A stretch of 64,000 nucleotides of DNA. Source: Rhodococcoides kyotonense. Its GTDB lineage: Bacteria; Actinomycetota; Actinomycetes; Mycobacteriales; Mycobacteriaceae. The notes below the pieces were generated by a model that was not told the origin of the DNA, did no database searches, and worked only from the letters and a program-made list of their open reading frames with translations. Shown piece by piece: positions 58,191-64,000 of this stretch. Positions within the stretch are counted from its first letter, which is position 1. The number at the start of each line of letters is the position of its first letter. A program made the position numbers and the translations under genes. The stretch covers positions 1 to 64,000 of the forward strand of contig NZ_FZOW01000018.1 in the NCBI RefSeq assembly GCF_900188125.1, read 5' to 3'.

Positions 58191-59966
58191 TCAGAACCAG
58201 TCGGGACTCATGTCGAGCGTCGTGTGGTCAAGGGATGCAAGCAGATCCAGCTGCGGTCCGACTTTGGGAAGTTCGTAGCGGAAGAAGTACTGCGCCGCCT
58301 GCCTCTTGCCGTCGTAGAAGTTCCCGGTCTTGTCGCCGACCGCGACGAGCTGCTCGAGCCACATCCACGCGATGACGACGTGACCCACCGCTTCCAAGTA
58401 CACCGTCGAATTGGCCAGCGCCACAGCGGGATCACCCGTCGACCACAGCGCGGCGGTCACTTCTCCGACGCGGCGCGTCGCGGCATCCACCAGGTCGGCG
58501 AACTCTCCGGCACCCGCGCCACGAGCCGCATCGACCGTGGCCGAGATCTTCGAGACGAGCAACACCAAGCCCGCGCCGTTCTGCATCGTCACCTTGCGAC
58601 CCAGCAGGTCCAGACCTTGAATCCCGTGCGTGCCTTCGTGAATGGGGTTCAGTCGGTTGTCGCGGTAATACTGCTCGACGTCGTAATCCCTGGTGTATCC
58701 GTAGCCGCCGTGGACCTGTATCGCGAGGCTGTTCGCCTCCAGACACCACTGCGACGGCCAGCTCTTCGCGATCGGCGTCAGCACGTCCAGCAGGAGTGTG
58801 GATTCGGTCCGGACAGCATCGTCGTCCGTGGTGTCCTGCTCGTCGACGAGTCGCGAGCAGTACAGCCCCAGCGCGAGGGCACCTTCGACGTACGACTTCT
58901 GAGCCAGCAACATGCGTCTTACGTCGGCATGTTCGATCAGCGCAACGGGTTGCGCGAGCGAATCTTTCGCGCCCAGCGCACGACCCTGGGTGCGCACCTT
59001 GGCGTACTCCACCGACTTGCGGTACCCGACGTATCCCAACGCGATCGCCAGGAAGCCGACGCCGATCCGCGCCTCGTTCATCATGTGGAACATGTAGGTC
59101 AGCCCGCGGTGCTCTTCACCGACGAGAAATCCGATTGCTCCGGATTCCCCACTCGGCGAGTGGGTTCCGTCCCCGAACGCCAGCAGCGTGTTGGTGGTAC
59201 CGCGGTTGCCCATCTTGTGATTGAGCCCGACGAGCGCCACGTCGTTGCGGGTACCGTCGGGCAGGAACTTCGGCACGATGAACAGCGATATTCCTTTGAC
59301 GCCCGCGCCGCCGCCCGCGACCTTGGCGAGCACGAGGTGGACGATGTTCTCGGTCAGCTCGTGATCACCTGCCGAGATCCACATCTTGGTACCGGTCAGT
59401 CGGTAGCTGCCATCGTCCTGCTTCTCGGCGCGCGTCGTGATGTCGGCGAGCGACGACCCGGCCTGCGGCTCCGACAGACACATCGTGCCGAAGTATCTGC
59501 CTTCCAACATCGGTCGTACGTAGTCGTCGATCTGCGACGAGGTTCCATAGGTCGCGATCAGATTCGCATTCGCGACGGTCAGGAACGGGTACGACGACGT
59601 CGACGCGTTCGCGGCCTGGAACCACGCCATCGCAGCTCGGGCTACCGTCGTCGGCAACTGCATTCCGCCGACGCTCTCGTCGAACTGGCTCGCGATCAGA
59701 CCCGCCGCGGAGTACGCGTCGAGTGCGGTCTTGACGTCGTCGATCATCTCGACGGTTCCGTCGGGACGCATCGTCGGCTCGTGCGCGTCGGACTTCTTGT
59801 TGTGCGGCTCGAAGTGCTTGTGCGCCAAGTCGGCGCACAGGTCCATCACTGCGTCGAACGTCTCGCGCGAGTGTTCGGCGAATCGTTTCCTGGTCAGCAG
59901 GGATTCGACGTCGAGCCATTCGTACAGCAGAAAGTCGAGGTCGCGTCGGGACAGCACATCGGTCAT
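58191..59966 (-). CDS. Long-form acyl-CoA dehydrogenase
   Basis: Acyl-CoA dehydrogenase of 591 residues, the longer DmdC-like type with a C-terminal extra domain. The FAD site is MCLSEPQAGSSLADI and WISAGDHELTENIVHLVLAKV, and the C-terminal catalytic region contains GYGYTRDYDVEQYYRDNRLNPIHEGTHGIQGLDLLGRK. It oxidises acyl-CoA thioesters of uncertain chain type. Its ATG overlaps the stop of the TetR regulator by four bases, so both are in one operon. It is convergent with glgX. Confidence 0.88.
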   Translation of the reverse strand: MTDVLSRRDLDFLLYEWLDVESLLTRKRFAEHSRETFDAVMDLCADLAHKHFEPHNKKSDAHEPTMRPDGTVEMIDDVKTALDAYSAAGLIASQFDESVGGMQLPTTVARAAMAWFQAANASTSSYPFLTVANANLIATYGTSSQIDDYVRPMLEGRYFGTMCLSEPQAGSSLADITTRAEKQDDGSYRLTGTKMWISAGDHELTENIVHLVLAKVAGGGAGVKGISLFIVPKFLPDGTRNDVALVGLNHKMGNRGTTNTLLAFGDGTHSPSGESGAIGFLVGEEHRGLTYMFHMMNEARIGVGFLAIALGYVGYRKSVEYAKVRTQGRALGAKDSLAQPVALIEHADVRRMLLAQKSYVEGALALGLYCSRLVDEQDTTDDDAVRTESTLLLDVLTPIAKSWPSQWCLEANSLAIQVHGGYGYTRDYDVEQYYRDNRLNPIHEGTHGIQGLDLLGRKVTMQNGAGLVLLVSKISATVDAARGAGAGEFADLVDAATRRVGEVTAALWSTGDPAVALANSTVYLEAVGHVVIAWMWLEQLVAVGDKTGNFYDGKRQAAQYFFRYELPKVGPQLDLLASLDHTTLDMSPDWF

Positions 59967-60601
59967 GCGCTCCAGTCTCGCGGCTCGCCCGCGGCCACCG
60001 CAAGGGTACGGTCGAGCGCGTCACTGCTTGCCACGGCAGGCAAGAGCAGTTGCCACATCTCGGTCAGACGCGCATACAGGTCGGTGCGGCCGTGCAGCAC
60101 CTCCGACAACGTCTGCACTCCGGTGAACGCACCGACGACGAACGTAGCGAGGACCTTCGGATCGACACCGTCGGCGAGGTCTCCTTCTGCTGCGGCGCGA
60201 GCGGCGAGCTCACCGACCTGTTCGATCCACTCGACGTACGGCCGCTGCACCGGCGGCTGGATGCTGCCTATGTCCAGCGTCAACCGCATCCCGCCGCGGG
60301 CGACGGGGTCGGAGACGAGCTGACGCGCCAATTCCTTGCTGGCGAGGATCAGCGCGTCCAGTGCGGTGGGAACATGCTCGACGACAGCGCGCAGACCGTC
60401 CATCGCCAACTGATGCTGAGCGTCGATCACCGCATTGGCGAGATCCTCCTTCGAGGAGAAGTGGAAGTACATCGCCCCTTTGGTGACCCCGGCGTGCGAC
60501 AGAATGGTCGATAGACTCGCCGTCCCGTACCCGTACTTCTCGAAACTGACCGCTGCCCCCACCAGCACGGCCTGGCGAGTGTTTTCAGCACGCTCCTGCA
60601 T
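59963..60601 (-). CDS. Gamma-butyrolactone-receptor-like TetR regulator
   Basis: TetR-family regulator of 212 residues. The N-terminus ERAENTRQAVLVGAAVSFEKYGYGTASLSTILSHAGVTKGAMYFHFSSKEDLANAVI is the pattern of the ScbR/ArpA gamma-butyrolactone receptors. The start is taken at MQERAENTRQ; an ATG at 60673 would extend it but lacks the family motif. It is co-transcribed with the acyl-CoA dehydrogenase (4-base overlap). Two dyads upstream may be its operators. The ligand could be a butyrolactone or an acyl compound. Confidence 0.82.
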   Translation of the reverse strand: MQERAENTRQAVLVGAAVSFEKYGYGTASLSTILSHAGVTKGAMYFHFSSKEDLANAVIDAQHQLAMDGLRAVVEHVPTALDALILASKELARQLVSDPVARGGMRLTLDIGSIQPPVQRPYVEWIEQVGELAARAAAEGDLADGVDPKVLATFVVGAFTGVQTLSEVLHGRTDLYARLTEMWQLLLPAVASSDALDRTLAVAAGEPRDWSA

Positions 60602-60667
60602 GAACCCCGACCACTCCTTGCGCGCTTTCGACGATGCCCGACGACTTCCGTGTGTGATGCACGGATC

Positions 60668-60705
60668 AACCATAGTGGTTCCAGTGTCAGTTGTTCGAAT
60701 GACAC
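60668..60705. promoter_or_regulatory. Two dyads upstream of TetR gene
   Basis: AACCATAGTGGTT (60668-60680) is a 13-base palindrome. GTGTCA...TGACAC (60684-60689 and 60700-60705) is a spaced dyad just upstream. They lie 67 bases before the regulator start and 40 bases past the idi stop side. Both are possible operators for the TetR protein. Confidence 0.5.
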
Positions 60706-60728
60706 GGGCTGGAAAAGTCCGTGGTCAA

Positions 60729-61343
60729 TCAGTGTGAAACAAAGGGTGCAGCCTCAGGCAGTTTCGACGCATCGCCGACGGGCCAGAGGCCTGGATCGGC
60801 GCCGAGAGCCTGTAGCAGCGGAATCTGATCCGCACACCAGGGCGACACCGCACCACCGTCTGCGACGAAACGAGAGAATTCCGTCCACGGAATCCACTGT
60901 GCACGGTGCACCTCGTCCGGATTCGGCCGTGGCGCCGGACCGTCGTAAAGGACGCCGAAAACCGGGCAGAGTTCGTTCTCGACGACGCCGTTGTCCATGA
61001 CAGCTCGGTAGCGAAAGTCCGGGAGCAGAAGGAAAATTCCGTCCACGTCGATTCCGAGTTCCTGGGCGAGCCGACGAATCACCGCCTCCCCCAGGTCTTC
61101 TCCGGGACCGGGGTGGCCACAGCAGCTGTTCGTGGTCACCCCGGGCCACGTGTTCTTGTCGCGCGCACGCTCGGTGACGAGCACCTCGCCGTCTCCGTTG
61201 AACACGTAGCACGAGAACGCCAGATGCAGCGGCGTCCGTGTGGTGTGCACCGTCGCCTTGGGATGCGTTCCCACAGCGCGCCCTTCGGAATCGACGAGCA
61301 CTACTTCTTCGGTCACACGGGTTTCGGTGGCGGTCACGCACAC
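60729..61343 (-). CDS. idi: Isopentenyl-diphosphate delta-isomerase, type I
   Basis: Nudix-fold isomerase of 204 residues that interconverts isopentenyl and dimethylallyl diphosphate for isoprenoid synthesis. The active-site cysteine lies in TNSCCGHP, and the family glutamate in ENELCPVFG. The start is GTG at 61343; a second GTG at 61337 is also possible. It stands between the TetR regulator and the amino-acid ABC ATPase, all on the minus strand, with no isoprenoid genes adjacent. Confidence 0.9.
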   Translation of the reverse strand: MCVTATETRVTEEVVLVDSEGRAVGTHPKATVHTTRTPLHLAFSCYVFNGDGEVLVTERARDKNTWPGVTTNSCCGHPGPGEDLGEAVIRRLAQELGIDVDGIFLLLPDFRYRAVMDNGVVENELCPVFGVLYDGPAPRPNPDEVHRAQWIPWTEFSRFVADGGAVSPWCADQIPLLQALGADPGLWPVGDASKLPEAAPFVSH

Positions 61344-61381
61344 GAGTGTTCCCGAAAAGTCGGCGCACCGAAACCTCGGCC

Positions 61382-62161
61382 CTACAGGATGCGGCTGAGG
61401 AACTGCTGCGTTCGAGGATTGCGCGGGTTGGTGAAGAATTCGTTCGGCGGCGCTTCTTCGACGATCTTGCCGTCGCTCATGAAGACCACACGATCGGCGG
61501 CAGCCCGCGCGAATCCCATCTCGTGACTGACGACGACCATCGTCATCCCCTCGTCGCGCAGTCGAACCATGACATCCAGCACTTCGTTGACCATCTCGGG
61601 GTCGAGTGCCGACGTCGGCTCGTCGAACAGCATGACCTTCGGCTTCATGGCAAGTGCTCGCGCGATGGCGACCCGCTGCTGCTGGCCGCCGGACAGCTGC
61701 GACGGGTAGTTATCCCCTTTGTCCGCAAGGCCGACGAGGTCGAGCAACTCCTGCGCTTCGGCCTGCGCGCGGTCCTTGGGCGTCCCGAGCACGTGGCGTG
61801 GTCCCGACGCGACGTTGTCGATCGCGGTCATCATCGGAAAGAGGTTGAAGCTCTGGAACACCATGCCGGTGTGGTGTCGCTGTTTCGCCAACTGCGATTC
61901 GGACAGTGGACGTCGTGCGGCGTCGTCGGTGAAACCCATGACCTCACCGCACACGCGCACGGTCCCCGAGTCGATGGTCTCGAGACAGTTCAGCGTGCGG
62001 AGCAACGTACTCTTGCCGCTTCCCGACGGCCCGAGCAGCAGCACCACTTCCCCGCGTCGTACCGAGAAGTCGATACCGTCGAGCACCACGAGATCGTTGT
62101 ACGACTTCGTCATGTTGCTCACGTCGACCATCACGTGGTCGACCTTGTCCATCGTGGTCAT
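61382..62161 (-). CDS. Polar amino-acid ABC transporter ATPase
   Basis: ABC ATPase of 259 residues in the GlnQ/HisP group. Walker A is GPSGSGKST, the Q-loop VFQSFNLFPMMTA, the signature LSGGQQQRVAIARAL, and Walker B VMLFDEPTSALDPEMV. The start MTTMDKVDH at 62161 overlaps the permease stop (ATGA). It drives import with the adjacent permease and binding protein. Confidence 0.92.
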   Translation of the reverse strand: MTTMDKVDHVMVDVSNMTKSYNDLVVLDGIDFSVRRGEVVLLLGPSGSGKSTLLRTLNCLETIDSGTVRVCGEVMGFTDDAARRPLSESQLAKQRHHTGMVFQSFNLFPMMTAIDNVASGPRHVLGTPKDRAQAEAQELLDLVGLADKGDNYPSQLSGGQQQRVAIARALAMKPKVMLFDEPTSALDPEMVNEVLDVMVRLRDEGMTMVVVSHEMGFARAAADRVVFMSDGKIVEEAPPNEFFTNPRNPRTQQFLSRIL

Positions 62162-62895
62162 CGGTTCACCGCCTCCGCCTCTACTGCACTGTCTTCCAAT
62201 GCTTTTCGGTCGACGCCTTTGCGTCGATAGTTCCGGTCGTACCCGCGGCCGACCCGGGCCTCCAACATCTTCTGGATCAGACCCCACAGCGTCGTCAACA
62301 CGAGGAAGTACAACGCGGCCGCGCACAGACCTTCGAGGACTCGGAAGTTCACCTGAACGAGGAACTGCGTGCGCCGCAACAACTCCTGGACCGAGATCAC
62401 CGACACGAGCGTCGTGGTCTTGAGCAGTCCGTTGAAACTGTTTCCGAGCGGCGGGATCATCACACGCATCGCCTGCGGAAGCACGACGACGCGAAACACC
62501 TTGGCCGGCGACATTCCCAGCGCGCGGGCCGCTTCCGTCTGGCCCGCGGGAACCGACATCAACCCGGATCGGACGATCTCGGACAGGTACGCCGCCTCGT
62601 TGAGCACGAGGCCGAGCAGAGCCGCCTCGATGACGCCCAACTTGATTCCGACCTGCGGCAGGCCGGTGTAGATGATGACGAGCTGAACGAGCAACGGCGT
62701 TCCGCGCATGAGCCACACGTAGAACCCTGCGACGGCACGGAACGGCGCGAAGCGCGACGACCGTGCGGCCGCGACGACAACAGCGAGAATCAGGCCGAGC
62801 ACCATCGACACGACGGTGAGCCAGATCGTGACCCAAGCGCCTTCCAGGAGCTGTCTACTCGTCAGGATGGAGAAGAATGCGTCCCACGACCACAT
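62158..62895 (-). CDS. Polar amino-acid ABC transporter permease
   Basis: Inner-membrane permease of 245 residues, HisM/GlnP type. It has the typical start LEGAWVTIWLTVVSMVLGLILAV, the segment MRGTPLLVQLVIIYTGLP, and the EAA loop EAARALGMSPAKVFRVVVLPQAMRVMIPPLGN. One permease gene is present, so it probably forms a homodimer. A 27-base gap separates it from the binding-protein gene upstream. Confidence 0.92.
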   Translation of the reverse strand: MWSWDAFFSILTSRQLLEGAWVTIWLTVVSMVLGLILAVVVAAARSSRFAPFRAVAGFYVWLMRGTPLLVQLVIIYTGLPQVGIKLGVIEAALLGLVLNEAAYLSEIVRSGLMSVPAGQTEAARALGMSPAKVFRVVVLPQAMRVMIPPLGNSFNGLLKTTTLVSVISVQELLRRTQFLVQVNFRVLEGLCAAALYFLVLTTLWGLIQKMLEARVGRGYDRNYRRKGVDRKALEDSAVEAEAVNR

Positions 62896-62922
62896 CGGGA
62901 ATGCCTTTCTATCGGTGGTGGA

Positions 62923-63783
62923 TCAGCTGTCCAGCGGCCCGGTGCTGACTTCGATGGCACCGTCGTAGCCGGTGACGTCGTACTCGGCGAACAGGTCGGG
63001 GAGGTAGCCGTCGGCGCGCATCTCGTCGAGCACTCGCGCGACCTCGCCCGCGGACTTGCTGTCCTTCGCGAAGCCCATGGCAAGGGGCGCCTCGTTGATG
63101 CCGCCCACCGCGGTCTCGAATCGGCCGTCGGACTGGTAGAACGACGTCACGGACTCGACGATGGACGTGCCGTCCAGCTGGCCCGCGGACAGTGCCTGGT
63201 ACGCGTCGGCGTTGGTCTTGAACGTCTGCACGGTCATCGCGGGCTTGCCGTCCGCCACGAACTGCTCCGACAGCGCGGTCAGAGTGTCGAACTCGTATCC
63301 GGGAGCCTCCACGCCGATCGTCTTGCCCGCGAGGTCGTCCACGCTCGAGATGTTCTCGGGATTGCCCGACGGCACCGAGATCGACACTGCCTGCACCTCG
63401 TACGGAACCAGATCGATGGTCTCGGCACGTGCCGGTGTGTAGAACATTCCGGTGTCGATCATGTCCCAGCGGCCGCTCTGCACGCCCGGGATCTGGGCGT
63501 CGAACTCGATGTTCACGAAATTCGGCGTGAGGCACAGCCGTTTCGCGATTTCCTTGCCCAAGTCGACTCGCATACCGATGACCTCACCGTTCGGGTCGAC
63601 GTACTGCATCGGGGGCAGCGTGGCATTGGTCGCCATCGTCAGCACGCCTTCCTCTGCGAGATCCTCGGCGCCGAGCGTGGGCGTGCAGTCCACCGGGGCG
63701 GCGCTGTCGTCGGACGAGGAGCTACAGCCTGCGGCGGCGGCAGCGACGACGAGCGCCGCGGCGATGACCGTTGTCTTACGCAT
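62923..63783 (-). CDS. Family 3 amino-acid-binding lipoprotein
   Basis: Solute-binding protein of 286 residues (SBP_bac_3). The lipobox VAAAAAGC puts the lipid on C20. The motifs LTMATNATLPPMQYVDPNGEVIGMRVDLGKEIAKRL and IGVEAPGYEFDTL are typical of polar amino-acid binders; the ligand cannot be chosen. It is the first gene of the operon; the promoter should lie in 63784-63900. An AAAGG ribosome site precedes the ATG. Confidence 0.9.
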   Translation of the reverse strand: MRKTTVIAAALVVAAAAAGCSSSSDDSAAPVDCTPTLGAEDLAEEGVLTMATNATLPPMQYVDPNGEVIGMRVDLGKEIAKRLCLTPNFVNIEFDAQIPGVQSGRWDMIDTGMFYTPARAETIDLVPYEVQAVSISVPSGNPENISSVDDLAGKTIGVEAPGYEFDTLTALSEQFVADGKPAMTVQTFKTNADAYQALSAGQLDGTSIVESVTSFYQSDGRFETAVGGINEAPLAMGFAKDSKSAGEVARVLDEMRADGYLPDLFAEYDVTGYDGAIEVSTGPLDS

Positions 63784-64000
63784 GTGGTGAACCTTTCGAG
63801 GGACTGCGATGTAGTCGAACTACGCTGCAGTAGAGGATGTTCGAGCGAATCGACATCGAGATGTCTTCATCGATGGGATCGATTGCATAAAGCGTCGCAG
63901 ACTGATTCGCGGCCGTCAACGTGGTTAACACGCCCGAAATCGACGACACCAACTGTTTACTCGCCGAACCTTCGAGAACGTAGATCCTGGCACGATTCGC
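63784..64000. promoter_or_regulatory. Upstream region of amino-acid ABC operon
   Basis: No gene is seen in these 217 bases. Palindromic elements are GTAGTCGAACTAC (63811-63823), GACATCGAGATGTC (63853-63866) and ATCGATGGGATCGAT (63870-63884). The first shares GTAGTCGAACTA with the sugar-operon promoter (46713-46724). They may be regulator sites for the operon starting at 63783. A GTTAAC dyad lies further upstream (near 63924). Confidence 0.4.

Noticed and set aside
60602..60673. Longer N-terminus for the butyrolactone-receptor-like regulator
   Set aside because: The extra codons are not family-like; the family motif begins at the internal ATG at 60601.

Overview
The window looks like chromosomal DNA of a high-GC mycolic-acid actinobacterium, most probably Rhodococcus or a close relative. 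The evidence is a mycofactocin locus, a KshB-type oxygenase reductase preceded by a KstR-type box, a metB/cbs/SGNH/fadA neighbourhood like M. tuberculosis Rv1074c-Rv1079, many GTG starts, and genes joined by 4-base ATGA/GTGA overlaps. No rRNA, tRNA, CRISPR array, transposase or phage gene was seen. No gene-free stretch exceeds about 220 bases.

Region 1 (1-10.2 kb) is redox-cofactor and alcohol metabolism. A minus-strand mycofactocin operon runs mftA-mftB-mftC-mftD and ends in a second, tandem mftD. Divergent mftR and mftM follow, with an inverted repeat between mftA and mftR. Tail-to-tail with mftM is an operon of an iron-type alcohol dehydrogenase, a GAF histidine kinase and a LuxR-type response regulator. 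The next plus-strand gene is the KshB-like reductase. mftE and mftF are not in the window.

Region 2 (10.2-18.6 kb) holds two small exported proteins, a five-gene peptide/nickel-type ABC importer, an MFS transporter and a glutamate-racemase-type enzyme. Region 3 (18.6-27.6 kb) holds transsulfuration (metB, cbs), acyl-CoA and thiolase enzymes, an SGNH hydrolase, a BI-1 membrane protein, an acidic DUF5709-like protein and an RsmC-type methyltransferase. Region 4 (27.7-42.2 kb) mixes peroxiredoxin, tyrosine phosphatase, Lrp and PucR regulators, TerC, Dps, small proteins, an aminotransferase, oxidoreductases, a sirtuin and a secreted ParB-like protein.

Region 5 (42.3-49.0 kb) has a LysR/molybdopterin oxidoreductase pair and a LacI-controlled sugar catabolic pair. 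Region 6 (49.0-55.3 kb) is two divergent three-gene operons of five glycosyltransferases plus a WcbI-type protein, apparently a surface-glycan locus of unknown product. Region 7 (55.3-64 kb) has GNAT, GlgX, an acyl-CoA dehydrogenase coupled to a gamma-butyrolactone-receptor-like TetR regulator, Idi, and a polar amino-acid ABC importer.

A roughly 40-base palindrome occurs three times (92-129, 21056-21097, 58143-58186), always at the 3' end of genes and twice at a convergent junction. The paired arms carry compensatory changes. A different long inverted repeat sits at another convergent junction (24839-24911). These repeats and the rearranged mycofactocin and glycan loci are the most interesting unexplained signals.
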